From Lewinellaceae bacterium (GTDB lineage Bacteria > Bacteroidota > Bacteroidia > Chitinophagales > Saprospiraceae), in NCBI GenBank assembly GCA_020636225.1, contig JACJYI010000005.1, forward strand, positions 248,001 through 312,000: a stretch of DNA of 64,000 bases. Direction: 5' to 3'. Of the stretch, positions 53,742 through 62,343 are shown one piece after another. Positions within the stretch are counted from its first letter, which is position 1, and each line of letters begins with the position of its first letter. The position numbers and the translations under genes are program-made. Under the pieces are notes generated by a model. The model was given only the letters and a program-made list of their open reading frames with translations, had not been told where the DNA came from and ran no database searches.

Positions 53742-53849
53742 TTTTACCTGGTTTCTAACCCGGAAAAACGGTCAACTCTTTTCGGGGGTAGGACAAATGT
53801 ATGAGAGTCAGGATTGAGTCAATTGATGGATTCAAGTCAAGCAGTCATT

Positions 53850-54865
53850 TTTCGCTGTTCGCTGTTCGCGATTCGCTACTCGCCCTGCCAGGCCTATCCA
53901 GTCATTCGGCAGAATGCCAGGCTTTCTTCGCAATAACGCCATAACCCTTTCGCAACCCCGGTGACGCAGATCGTGGTATTGCGCCCCTTCAGGGCTTTTG
54001 GAATATGCTGATTCGACAGGTTGGGCGATGCCCAACCCTAGGATATGGCGCCCCTTCAGGGCTGCCCACAGGTAGGAGTTTTTGTGACCCTCAATGGTGC
54101 ATGGCCTGAGCCCTTTGTTGGGGTTTCCCACTCATGATGGTCAGCACGAATCTTCTCTGTTCGCTACTCGCCCTGCCACACCCCTCCTGTCAATTTGTAA
54201 AATGACAGGTTTTGTTCGCAATAACCCAATAACCCAATAACCCTTTTGCAACCTTGGTTCCGCAGATCGTAGTATTGCGCCCCTTCAGGGCTTTTGGAAT
54301 ATGCTGGTTCGACAGGTTGGGCGATGCCCAACCCTAGGATATGGCGCCCCTTCAGGGCTGCACCGGGTCGGAGTTTTCGTTATCCTCGATGGTACATGGT
54401 CATAGCCCATCGCCAGTTTTTCTGACTCCTGATAGTTTGTATGTTTATTTGCTATTCGCCCTGACACGCCTTTCCAGTCCTTCGGCAAAATGCCAGGTTT
54501 TGTTCGCAATAACGCAATAACCCAATAACCCCTTCGCACTTCTGGTCCCGCAGTTCGTTTTATTACGCCCCTTCAGGGCTTTTGGAATATGCTGGTTTGG
54601 CTGGTTGGGCGATGCCCAACCCTAGGATATGGCGCCCCTTCAGGGCTGCACCAGGTTGGACTTTTCGCTACCCTCAATCGTACATAACCAGAGCCATTCG
54701 TCTGGTTTTCCGACTCTTGATAGATAGTATGTTTATTCGCCATTCGCCCCGCCACGGCGGGCAGGCATTCGCTACTCGCCCTGCCAGGCCTATCCAGTCA
54801 TTCGGCAGAATGCCAGGCTTTCTTCGCAATAACTCAATAACCCAATAACCCAATAACCCAATAAC
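53850..54865. repeat. Tandem array of a ~290-bp hairpin-bearing repeat, about 3.5 copies
   Basis: Marker blocks recur at 53981, 54277 and 54565 (GCGCCCCTTCAGGGCTTTTG type), a period of 288-296 bp. Each unit carries the perfect hairpin GGTTGGGC-GAT-GCCCAACC (54019-54037, 54315-54333, 54603-54621), flanked by two GCCCCTTCAGGGC motifs. A fourth partial unit starts near 54770 and repeats the first unit's opening ~65 bp almost exactly. CCAATAACC microsatellites lie between. Short frames through it are not genes. This accounts for the gene-free stretch 53742-54937. Confidence 0.9.
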
Positions 54866-54937
54866 AACTACCTCATAACCTCCTCCACTCATAACCTCCC
54901 TCCTGGACTCCTCCACTCCTCCCCTCCTCAACTCCTC

Positions 54938-55693
54938 CTACAATACACCGGGAAAAACCGCCTTCCGCCCGGCAGGATAATCCGGAAAATGCTCCCGGTA
55001 CCAGGCATGATGGGCCAGGGAGCGGGGGAGGACATTGGCAATGGTCCAGAAGGCGAAGGCCAGTCCGGGCAGGGACCAGGTGAGCAGGGCATAGCCGCTC
55101 CATTCCAGCATTTCGCCGAAGTGATTGGGGCAGCTCACCCAGCGAAAGAATCCGCCGTATGGAATGGTGTAACCGGTCTCCGATCCCTTGCGCAAGGCGA
55201 TGAGCTGGTAGTCTGAACGCACATTGATGGCCGCTCCGACCAGGAAGAGCAGGAGGCCGAACAGGAACCGGCCATCCTGCCACCAGGAGGCATCATAGTC
55301 GGCAAAGGTGCCGAACCAGGTCCCGAAGAACGTGCCGTTCACCGCATTGAAGGTGATGGCCGACAGGACAATGATCAGCGGCATGCGTTTGCCCCGGGTG
55401 TGGAGAAAGGCGGGATAGACCAGGCTGCGATGCAGGTAATGGAGCATGAACAGGCCCACCATGAAGCAAATGACAGGACTGACGGGACGGTCGCTTTGCC
55501 AGATGGGCAGCAGGAAGCTGGGGATCAGGGAAAATTCCATGATCACCCATCCCCAGGCATTGGGCAGGGTAGGGCCCCAACCCGGACGGGTATGCCTACC
55601 GAAGGGCGCTTTTTTGTACAGGAGATAGACAAAGGTGACCAGGCCCAGGAGGATCCAGGCCCAGATCAGTTGGTGGTAGGTTTCCCAGGTCAT
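54938..55693 (-). CDS. 3-oxo-5-alpha-steroid 4-dehydrogenase-like membrane reductase
   Basis: The 251-residue protein has about six membrane helices. Its C-terminal steroid-reductase signature reads 'YTIPYGGFFRWVSCPNHFGEMLEWSGYALLTW', followed by 'HHAWYREHFPDYPAGRKAVFPGVL'. SRD5A/DET2-type enzymes reduce a carbon-carbon double bond next to a ketone with NADPH; the bacterial substrate is unknown. It is the last gene of a tight three-gene operon (9 nt after the dehydrogenase gene). Confidence 0.87.
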   Translation of the reverse strand: MTWETYHQLIWAWILLGLVTFVYLLYKKAPFGRHTRPGWGPTLPNAWGWVIMEFSLIPSFLLPIWQSDRPVSPVICFMVGLFMLHYLHRSLVYPAFLHTRGKRMPLIIVLSAITFNAVNGTFFGTWFGTFADYDASWWQDGRFLFGLLLFLVGAAINVRSDYQLIALRKGSETGYTIPYGGFFRWVSCPNHFGEMLEWSGYALLTWSLPGLAFAFWTIANVLPRSLAHHAWYREHFPDYPAGRKAVFPGVL

Positions 55694-55702
55694 TCGTGCA
55701 GG

Positions 55703-56680
55703 TCAGGAGGATGATTGTGAGAACCACTGCCAGGTATCCAGCAAGGTCTTTTCCAAGGGTCGGGGATAGAATCCCAGGTCGGCAGAGGCTCGTTGGTGAC
55801 TGATCCGGGGATGACCATTGCGGAGATGGTCGAGCGCTTCCCGGGTGATGACCGGTTCGGTCTGCCGCCATCGCGACCACCAGGTGGCCAGGGGGGCGAT
55901 GGCATTCAGTACAGCATCCGGCATGATCCGCACGGGGATGGGATGGTCGATGATCTCCCGGCTCATCAGGGCCAGTTCCTCTACCGTGGCGTACTGTCCG
56001 CTGAGCAGGTAGGCCTCTCCGGATGTGCCGGCGGTCATGGCTGCGGCCGCGGCACGGCCGACATCCCGGCTGTCCACCCAGTTGAACCCGCCGCGAGGCA
56101 GGAAGGGTAGCCGGCCTCGCCAGAGGTCGTGGAGCATCCCTCCCTGTCGGGAGGGCTTGACATCCCAGGGGCCGATCACGGCCGTGGGGCAAAGGGCAAT
56201 GGTCTCCAGCTGGCCGCTCCTGCCCATCTCCAGCACCTCGCCCAGGGCCAGGCCCTTGCTGCGTTCATAGGCGTAGGCGTCAGGGCCGGCCAGGGGACAG
56301 GATTCATCAAAAACCTGGTCGGCCGAGGGGGCCTGGAAGGCATGTACCGAGCCGAAGTGGATGAGTCGGCGGACTCCGGCGCGCTTACAGGCGGCCATCA
56401 CCTCCCGGGTGCCCAGGACATTGGTGCGAAAAACCTCTCCCCGATGATCGCCATCCAGGCTGATGCGGGCTGCCAGGTGGAAGACCACCTCGGCGTTGCG
56501 CATGAGTTGGTCGAGGTCCGTCGCCCGGAGGAGGTCGCCGCGAACGGTCTGCAGGTCCAGGCCCCGAAGGGCACGGGTATCCTCGCGGACCAGGACCCGG
56601 ATCTGGTGGCCGTCGGCGGCCAGCACCCTGACCAGGGCCGCGCCGAGATGTCCGGTTGCCCCGGTGATGGCGATCTGCAT
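55703..56680 (-). CDS. NAD-dependent epimerase/3-beta-HSD-like extended SDR
   Basis: The 325-residue protein has a Rossmann motif 'TGATGHLG' (6-13), 'VFHLAARIS', the catalytic Ser111 in 'FGSVHAF' and the Tyr138-x3-Lys142 pair in 'YERSK'. It resembles dihydroflavonol-reductase or 3-beta-hydroxysteroid dehydrogenase-type extended SDRs. It begins 2 nt after the DUF1295 gene ends and is followed after 9 nt by the steroid reductase-like gene, so all three likely act on one lipid substrate. Confidence 0.88.
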   Translation of the reverse strand: MQIAITGATGHLGAALVRVLAADGHQIRVLVREDTRALRGLDLQTVRGDLLRATDLDQLMRNAEVVFHLAARISLDGDHRGEVFRTNVLGTREVMAACKRAGVRRLIHFGSVHAFQAPSADQVFDESCPLAGPDAYAYERSKGLALGEVLEMGRSGQLETIALCPTAVIGPWDVKPSRQGGMLHDLWRGRLPFLPRGGFNWVDSRDVGRAAAAAMTAGTSGEAYLLSGQYATVEELALMSREIIDHPIPVRIMPDAVLNAIAPLATWWSRWRQTEPVITREALDHLRNGHPRISHQRASADLGFYPRPLEKTLLDTWQWFSQSSS

Positions 56681-56682
56681 GG

Positions 56683-57600
56683 TCAGAAGATCTTCGGGAG
56701 GAAACGGCCGACCCGTTTCTGGTAGCTGGCGTAGGCGGGATATTTCCTGGCGGAGATCCCTTCGCTGAAATCGGCACTACCCTGGAAGAGGAGCAGGAGG
56801 AGCAGGGCCCCGGCCAGGCTCCAGTTGAGCCAGCGGCCGGTAGCGGCGACGCTGAACAGGTAATAGCTGAGCCAGATGGCCTGTTCGGCCGTGTAGTTGG
56901 GATGGCGGAAGCAGGCCCACAGGCCGGATTGCAAGAAGCCGTCGGCGTATTCACCGGTACGGGCCTCCCCGGCATCGATCTGACGGTATTTTTCAGTCTG
57001 GAACCGGTAGTGCTGGTTGTCGGCCACGGTCTCCATCCAGATGAAGGCCAGCATCAGGGCAGCCGCCAGGTAGTCCAGCCAGCCCAGGGGCTGGTCGGCC
57101 CCCTGCCAGGCGACCAGGGCCGGCAGGGTGAACAGGAGGATGAGGTGTTGCTGGTAGAGGGAGATGAAGAACAGATTGAACAAGGTGAAGCGCCACTTTT
57201 TCGAGAACATGGGCATCTTGCGCAATTCGGCCCATCGGTAGTCCTCCTCACCCGCCCAGAACTTCCAGGAATACCCTCCCCGGCGATTGAAGTTCCAGGT
57301 CAGGCGCAAACCCCACAGGGTGACCAGGGAGGCCATCAGCACGAGCCGGGGTTCGAGGTCGGATCGCCAGGCAAAGAACCAGGCGTACCCGATGGGCAGG
57401 AGGCTCCAGAGCTTGTCGACCTGGCTGTAATTGCCGGTAGCTTCGCTGAGCAGGAAGCAGAACAGGGCCACACCCAGGGTGACCTTGAGGATATCCAGGA
57501 GGGCATCGAGGATGGGGCCTTCCAGGGGCTGGTCCATGGTGATGGCTACGATGGGCAGAACAATGAGGGTAATGATGAGGATCAGGATGGTCCGCAGCAT
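56683..57600 (-). CDS. DUF1295 membrane protein (steroid reductase superfamily)
   Basis: The 305-residue polytopic protein has 'SQVDKLWSLLPIGYAWFFA' near the N-terminus and 'WGLRLTWNFNRRGGYSWKFW' in the middle. The C-terminal NADPH/lipid-binding segment reads 'GLWACFRHPNYTAEQAIWLSYY'. The frame extends to 57876 but overlaps the divergent lipoprotein gene; Met at 57600 opens the first membrane helix. It is the first gene of the three-gene operon. Confidence 0.87.
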   Translation of the reverse strand: MLRTILILIITLIVLPIVAITMDQPLEGPILDALLDILKVTLGVALFCFLLSEATGNYSQVDKLWSLLPIGYAWFFAWRSDLEPRLVLMASLVTLWGLRLTWNFNRRGGYSWKFWAGEEDYRWAELRKMPMFSKKWRFTLFNLFFISLYQQHLILLFTLPALVAWQGADQPLGWLDYLAAALMLAFIWMETVADNQHYRFQTEKYRQIDAGEARTGEYADGFLQSGLWACFRHPNYTAEQAIWLSYYLFSVAATGRWLNWSLAGALLLLLLFQGSADFSEGISARKYPAYASYQKRVGRFLPKIF

Positions 57601-57681
57601 GAGGGAACAGGTTTTGCGATGTTGAAGAACGGGAAAATTGATCAAATGACGGGTGCCTCTGGAATGAATCCACGAAATCCC

Positions 57682-57713
57682 TTGACCCGAACCGCGGAGG
57701 AGCGGTAACTTAG
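57682..57713 (+). promoter_or_regulatory. Bacteroidota-type promoter directly before a start codon
   Basis: TTG (57682-57684), a 21-nt spacer and TAACTTAG (57706-57713) lie 4 nt before ATG 57718. The transcript would start at or next to the AUG. Confidence 0.5.
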
Positions 57714-57717
57714 GGGG

Positions 57718-58146
57718 ATGAAGATCTGGTCTGTCATCGTTGTATTTCTGGTCATGGTGTCCTGCGACAAGGTGCCAACCAAACCATTCCATGACCTGAG
57801 CGGATATGTAGGGTCCTGGTCGGGGAGTTATCGCGAGCTGGGCTGTGGCGATCCGCCTTTTGTGGAGTATGCCCATGATTCAGTGCTGGCGGAGGTCAGC
57901 ATCGTCGCCGATGATGTACTTGGTGTCCGACTGTACATCGACCAGGGAGCGGACCTGTGGGACCTCGAGGCCTTCTATATCAATGACAGCACATTCTTTA
58001 TCACCCCATTTTCAAAGGACCAGTTCACCTGGTCGGGCAACCTGCTGATCCGGGACGACCTGGACCTGGTACTGGCCAATCGGACCATCCCTTGTGTGAT
58101 CCAGGGGGATACCGCGGCGACGGTGGTGTATGCTGGAAAGCAGTGA
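57718..58146 (+). CDS. Small lipoprotein of unknown function
   Basis: The 142-residue protein has a lipoprotein signal (IVVFLVMVSC, Cys16). It then forms a compact beta-rich domain with 'YVGSWSGSYRELGCG' and 'FTWSGNLLIRDDLDLVL', resembling small lipocalin-like Bacteroidota lipoproteins. No family is assigned. It diverges from the steroid reductase-like operon. Confidence 0.7.
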   Translation: MKIWSVIVVFLVMVSCDKVPTKPFHDLSGYVGSWSGSYRELGCGDPPFVEYAHDSVLAEVSIVADDVLGVRLYIDQGADLWDLEAFYINDSTFFITPFSKDQFTWSGNLLIRDDLDLVLANRTIPCVIQGDTAATVVYAGKQ

Positions 58147-58598
58147 CGGGGGAAATCGGAAGTCGGAAATCGGAAGGCGTGACCCAGAAGTCGGGTGTAG
58201 AGAGTGGAGGGTAGAGAGTAGGGAGGAAGGAGTGGAGAGTAGAGGCCTGTTGACTGGCAGGGATGGAGAGACGGGTCAGGAGTCCAAAACAGAGAGGAGA
58301 GGGGACGGTCAGCGCATTTTTCAATGCAGTGCTGATTGTCCGGTTCTCCAGTTCTCCGGTTCTCCCATTCGGAAATGATGCAAGCTGAGGCTGGAAACGG
58401 GAAAATCTGTTAACTTGGACTGGAATGTGCTAAGAAGAGAAGACACGGCCTTATCGGGAATGTTAGGTGAGATTATATAGATGAAAAAAGTATATTATGA
58501 AGGACACCTGACATTGTAAGGATATGTTTCGAGCCAGCCACTCATTTTAAAGATCAGATTAATGTTATAATTATCTTTTAAGCTTAAAAGAATTGGTA
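58147..58598. other. Gene-free stretch with purine-rich low-complexity repeats
   Basis: 58150-58270 is built of GGAAGTCGGAAATCGG and GAGAGTGGAGGG-like short repeats, and 58340-58365 of GGTTCTCC repeats. After about 58470 the sequence turns A/T-rich. TATCTTTT at 58572-58579 could be a -7 box for the next gene (20 nt before its ATG). Confidence 0.5.
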
Positions 58599-59189
58599 AT
58601 GAAAAATTTTGCATTGTTTTTTTTGATCGCGATCCTGTTTCCAGTCATAGGTATTGCACAGAAAAAATACGAATTTCAGAATGACGAAAACTACAAAGCT
58701 TATCAAAAAGATGCCGACAAATTGTTGGAAAAAGAAATAAAGTTTGCTTTGCTCAAAAAAATAATGAAGGATGAATCTGTTGATGAAGAGGAGTTTAAAA
58801 TTATACACAATGCATTTGGATTTGAATCAAGATCCGGATTTGAAGATTATTTGGCCAAACAGGTATCCAGGGTAAATGTCCTGGAAAAAAGATACCAAGT
58901 ATCAAATATGTCAATGGATGATGTTGCAGCTAATGATGCAACCGAAAGCAGTTTGTCTGAATGTTTGGAGAATGCACGGCTTTTTGCAATAAAAGGCCAT
59001 ATAGCATGTGTCCCTCTAGATATTCAGGCAATCATGGGGGCTTTTGGTGCTGGAGCGGCGTGTCATGCTGCTGTTGAAGCTTTGCGAGTACTTATGATAC
59101 ACATATGCATTCAAGAACATGATATTAATGCCGCGGAAGAGGAAAGAAAAAATGCTATTGAAGCTATAAAAACCGAAGAAAGGAGGTGA
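58599..59189 (+). CDS. Exported helical protein with Cys-rich glycine/alanine segment
   Basis: The 196-residue protein has a signal peptide (MKNFALFFLIAILFPVIGIAQ) and a charged helical region (about 22-85). The C-terminal hydrophobic stretch has five Cys ('SECLENARLF', 'IACVPLDIQAIMG', 'AGAACHAAVEAL', 'MIHICIQEHD') and then a very charged tail. Family not recognised; it could be a small secreted effector or toxin-like protein, but nothing proves that. Codon use is strongly A/T-rich compared with neighbours. TTG 58593 is a possible but less likely start. Confidence 0.65.
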   Translation: MKNFALFFLIAILFPVIGIAQKKYEFQNDENYKAYQKDADKLLEKEIKFALLKKIMKDESVDEEEFKIIHNAFGFESRSGFEDYLAKQVSRVNVLEKRYQVSNMSMDDVAANDATESSLSECLENARLFAIKGHIACVPLDIQAIMGAFGAGAACHAAVEALRVLMIHICIQEHDINAAEEERKNAIEAIKTEERR

Positions 59190-59337
59190 TGATCATTCAA
59201 TTATATAATGGAATAGTTGCGAAGAAAAGGAGAAGCAATGTGAGGTTTAATTAGCATTGTTTTAAGTGTAATCTCTCTTCGCCGGGTTTGCATTTGAAAG
59301 TATGCTGCTGGTTAGTATTGATTAAAAGAGATGTCAT

Positions 59338-60201
59338 ATGAACAAGTTGATGTTTTTTATGGCCTGTTGCTTCCTTTTTGCCAGCGCAATGGAAGCACAT
59401 CCGGGAATTGGTATTGTCATGGATGATGATGGAAATGTTTTCTACACAGATTTGACACATGTTTGGAAAATATCCCCTAGCGGAACACGGACAATAGCTG
59501 TTAAAAACGTTCATACACATGAACTTTACCTTGATTCGAATGGTGATTTGTATGGGGAACATGAATGGTATGAAGGAGAGGCTACTGACAAGTGGGGGAA
59601 TTATGTGTGGTGTCTGAGCAAGGATGGTTTATTAGAAACGGTCATTCCTGAGGTGGAAGGTATTCTGGACAACACCACATTGGTGCGTGATCAAGAGGGA
59701 AATTCCTATTGGACGAACCACTCTGGAAATGAAGATGTACTGATGAAGCAAACGTTAGATGGACGAAATCGTGCCTTCACGTCCTATAAATTCGATGATA
59801 TTCGTTGGATGCACTATTCTAAGTACGATGACAACCTGTATGTAGTAGATCATCTAGCGGTTAAGAAGATTGCACCTTCTGGATCTGTTGAGATTTTAGC
59901 AGCAGATTTGAAGGAAAACATACCTTCGTTCGGGGGAGTCGCTGATCGTCATTATGTGTTTGGATTATGGATAGATCGGGATAGCCATGTATATGTGGCT
60001 TTGTATGGAGCAGGAAAGGTGAAGAAGATCAGTCCTTCAGGAGAAGTGACGACCATTTATGTTTCTAAGACAGGGTGGGCCCCTTGTTCAGGAATGATGG
60101 ATAAGAATGGATCGATGTGGATTATGGAGTTCTCTACCAGAAACACAACACGTGTAAGAAAGATTATCCCAAATGGTGAGGATATTCTTTATGAAAGTTG
60201 A
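59338..60201 (+). CDS. Secreted NHL/SMP-30-like beta-propeller protein
   Basis: The 287-residue protein has a signal peptide (about 1-20) followed by repeats. They have the form 'GIVMDDDGNVFYTDLTHVWKISPSGT', 'LYVVDHLAVKKIAPSGSVEIL' and 'VYVALYGAGKVKKISPSGEVTTIY', typical of six-bladed NHL/SMP-30 type propellers. No sorting domain and no obvious metal site were recognised. It shares the A/T-leaning composition of the previous gene. Confidence 0.75.
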   Translation: MNKLMFFMACCFLFASAMEAHPGIGIVMDDDGNVFYTDLTHVWKISPSGTRTIAVKNVHTHELYLDSNGDLYGEHEWYEGEATDKWGNYVWCLSKDGLLETVIPEVEGILDNTTLVRDQEGNSYWTNHSGNEDVLMKQTLDGRNRAFTSYKFDDIRWMHYSKYDDNLYVVDHLAVKKIAPSGSVEILAADLKENIPSFGGVADRHYVFGLWIDRDSHVYVALYGAGKVKKISPSGEVTTIYVSKTGWAPCSGMMDKNGSMWIMEFSTRNTTRVRKIIPNGEDILYES

Positions 60202-60444
60202 ATGATACCCATACTTGCTACCGTAAGCAACAGGTAAGAGATGACCTGCCATGATCCTGATGGATGTATGTCTATGAGAGGGTTGATTTTCGATCTGAAG
60301 TAGATATAGATGTGTTATCAGACTGGACTTTTCTGTGGCTGAGCCAACTCTTTTCTGGCGGACATCAACGGACAAAGTAAGGGGTCTGGAGGAACCTGAG
60401 TTTCAGGAAACCGAAGTATATTCAGTAGTTCTAATCGATTGTAC

Positions 60445-60864
60445 ATGAAGAAACAAGTATTCATCAATCTGGCAGTCCAGGATCCGGAGCAATCCATGGC
60501 ATTTTATTCTGCATTGGGATTTGTCAATAATCCCCAATTTTCTGACGATCAGGGGAAGTGCATGGTGTGGAGCGAGCACATCTATGTCATGCTTCTCAGT
60601 TATGAGAAGTTTGCCTCATTCGCGACCAAACCGATTGCCGACACGAAGCATCAGGTAGCCGGATTGTTTTCTCTTTCAGTGTCCAGTGATGAAGAAGTGG
60701 ACAGGATCGTTGGCGAAGGACTGCGTGCAGGAGGCATTGAACCGCACGAGAAGCGCGACTATGGCTTCATGCAGCAACGAACCATCGAGGATTTTGATGG
60801 GCACACCTGGGAAATATTCTATATGGATATAACCAAACTCTCTGGGGAGGAAACGACGGGTTAG
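60445..60864 (+). CDS. VOC (glyoxalase/bleomycin-resistance) family protein
   Basis: The 139-residue protein shows the two beta-alpha-beta-beta-beta modules of VOC proteins: 'QVFINLAVQDPEQSMAFYSALGF' at the start and 'RTIEDFDGHTWEIFYMD' at the end. The Glu in 'WEIFYM' is the usual metal ligand position. The substrate is unknown. TTG 60439 in frame is less likely than ATG 60445. Confidence 0.9.
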   Translation: MKKQVFINLAVQDPEQSMAFYSALGFVNNPQFSDDQGKCMVWSEHIYVMLLSYEKFASFATKPIADTKHQVAGLFSLSVSSDEEVDRIVGEGLRAGGIEPHEKRDYGFMQQRTIEDFDGHTWEIFYMDITKLSGEETTG

Positions 60865-61001
60865 AAAGTGTCTGGAGACGTGATTTTTTTTGGGTCACTA
60901 CCCAGGACAACAAGGTCCGGTCATTTGGAATTGATCATTGGTGCTTGCCTGGCCGCCGGCAGGCGGGTTTGTGATTCGGGATTTCTCCCATTTATTCATT
61001 C

Positions 61002-61032
61002 ACCCAATACCCAATACCCAATACCCAATACC
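61002..61032 (+). repeat. Short tandem repeat CCCAATAC
   Basis: Four 8-bp units lie immediately after the stop of the minus-strand DCC gene. The same unit occurs at 700-732. Confidence 0.85.
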
Positions 61033-61035
61033 ATT

Positions 61036-61440
61036 TCATTCCAAAAACTTCTCCTTCCATTCCGGCCGGGGCAGGAAGCAGGCCTCCGTCTGGCCGAACC
61101 AGCGATACCGGTGCCGGGCGATAAACCGATAGAGGGGATCCCGCAGGGAGCAGGGAATGACCAGGAGGATCCGTGTCAGGTTCCAGAACCCGCCCAGTGC
61201 CGCCAGCAGGGTGATCGCCGCGGTTGATTCCGTGAGCATTATCTGGTCTTTCATGACGATGACCGTATCCGGGGCAACATCCTCAGGAGGGGAAATGCCG
61301 TTCCGCTGGGCCAGGGGGGATTGCAGGGCCGCAAAGCGAAACCGGTCATGCCGGTCCCGCTGGACCAGGAACTTGACCCAGAACTGGCAAAGGGCGCAGT
61401 GGCCATCGTAGAAGACGAGGAGCTTGTCGGCAGAGTCCAT
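61036..61440 (-). CDS. DCC-family (DUF393) thiol-disulfide oxidoreductase
   Basis: The 134-residue protein has 'LLVFYDGHCALCQFW' (Cys15, Cys18), the defining DxxCxxC-type start. 'FAALQSPLAQ', 'DTVIVMKD' and 'YRFIARHRYRWFG' are the other family landmarks. It probably performs thiol redox chemistry. The frame runs on upstream to 62040, but only by overlapping the divergent DUF3667 gene, so Met at 61440 is used. Confidence 0.9.
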   Translation of the reverse strand: MDSADKLLVFYDGHCALCQFWVKFLVQRDRHDRFRFAALQSPLAQRNGISPPEDVAPDTVIVMKDQIMLTESTAAITLLAALGGFWNLTRILLVIPCSLRDPLYRFIARHRYRWFGQTEACFLPRPEWKEKFLE

Positions 61441-61485
61441 ATCGTACAAACAATATGGCGCGCCTGAGGTTCGCAGGGAGATGAT

Positions 61486-61493
61486 TACCTTCG
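61486..61493 (+). promoter_or_regulatory. Possible -7 box TACCTTCG next to a start codon
   Basis: It matches TAnnTTTG with one mismatch and ends 4 nt before ATG 61498, another near-leaderless arrangement. No clear -33 TTG was found. Confidence 0.35.
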
Positions 61494-61497
61494 GGAA

Positions 61498-62298
61498 ATG
61501 GCGACGATTCAGCAGGAGGACCAGTGTGCATCCTGCCAGGCAATCCTGGCTGGCTCGTATTGTCATCAATGCGGAGAACGCCGACATTCGGCCGATGAGC
61601 TGACAGTAAAGGCCTTGTTTCAGCAATTCGTGGCCAGCGTGTTCAATGTCGACAATAAGTTCTTGCGAACCATCCGCAGTCTGTTTTCCCGCCCTGGCCA
61701 GTTGACGGTGGAGTACGTTGAAGGTCGGCGGATGCGATACATGCGGCCCTTCCAGATGTTTGTCCTGGTCAACGTGATCTTCTTCCTGGTCCTGACCGAC
61801 GCCGACCTCTTCCGGGCCCCGGCAAAGTGGTATTTCCCCAACCCCGTCGTCCAGTCCCGGGTGGATGATCTGATCGCCAAGAGCGGCTGGACCATGGAGG
61901 AGCTGACTATCCGATATGACCAGGCCTCTTCCGACTGGGCCAAGGGGTTGATCGTCCTGATGATCCCCGTGGTTGGACTTGTCCTCGGCCTGTTCCTGTG
62001 GGGGCGGCCAGCCGGGCTGCACATTGTCTATGCCACCCACTTCCTGACCTTTTTTCTGGCCTACCTGCCACTCATGGCCCTGATCCTGATCCCGTTTTTA
62101 CCGGTACACCGGTTTGTGCTGCAGGGCCTGATCCTCCTGGGCATGGGGTATTATCATGCCAATGCACTGCCTCGGGTCTACGGGGTGCGGGGATGGTGGC
62201 GGGTGGTCCTGACCGTCCTTCTGACCGTCTCGGTCATTGTCCTGATGATCGGATACCGCACTGCGATCAGTGCGTTCAGCCTCTGGCAGCTGGCCTGA
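61498..62298 (+). CDS. DUF3667 zinc-ribbon membrane protein
   Basis: The 266-residue protein has an N-terminal zinc ribbon (Cys10, Cys13, Cys22, Cys25) and the DUF3667 core ('DNKFLRTIRSLFSRPGQLTVEYVEGRRMRYMRPFQMFVLVN'-type, about 51-92). About five membrane helices follow. It is a paralogue of the 16465-17193 gene. It is divergent from the DCC gene and 45 nt upstream of the DUF5655 gene. Function unknown. Confidence 0.88.
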   Translation: MATIQQEDQCASCQAILAGSYCHQCGERRHSADELTVKALFQQFVASVFNVDNKFLRTIRSLFSRPGQLTVEYVEGRRMRYMRPFQMFVLVNVIFFLVLTDADLFRAPAKWYFPNPVVQSRVDDLIAKSGWTMEELTIRYDQASSDWAKGLIVLMIPVVGLVLGLFLWGRPAGLHIVYATHFLTFFLAYLPLMALILIPFLPVHRFVLQGLILLGMGYYHANALPRVYGVRGWWRVVLTVLLTVSVIVLMIGYRTAISAFSLWQLA

Positions 62299-62343
62299 TT
62301 CCGATGAGTTGATTATTTTTAGGATCTACTCAAATCAACAGTT

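Larger units (their letters stand above)
52404..53795 (-). mobile_element. Complete IS3-family insertion sequence
   Basis: Terminal inverted repeats of about 31 bp are 52404-52434 and 53765-53795. They share the inner block AGAGTTGACCGTTTT exactly and TG-CCTA-CCC at the tips. The flanking trinucleotide AAT (52401-52403 and 53796-53798) is a 3-bp target duplication. The element encodes OrfA and OrfB on the minus strand with a frameshift site between them, and all parts look intact. Confidence 0.92.

Noticed and set aside
53765..53795. Extending the IS3 element to the first tandem repeat unit
   Set aside because: The terminal repeat and AAT duplication place the end at 53795; the array begins after unrelated sequence.
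53850..54865. CRISPR array
   Set aside because: Units are ~290 bp with no short direct-repeat/unique-spacer pattern, and no cas genes are nearby.
53832..54931. Several short minus-strand frames in the tandem repeat array
   Set aside because: They translate the repeat units themselves, repeat with the array period and end in low-complexity sequence.
57601..57876. Longer N-terminus for the DUF1295 protein
   Set aside because: The extension overlaps the divergent lipoprotein gene and its promoter and adds a non-membrane, low-quality segment before the first helix.
61441..62040. Longer N-terminus for the DCC protein
   Set aside because: It would be antisense to the well-supported DUF3667 gene, and the family start 'LLVFYDGHCALC' lies right after Met 61440.
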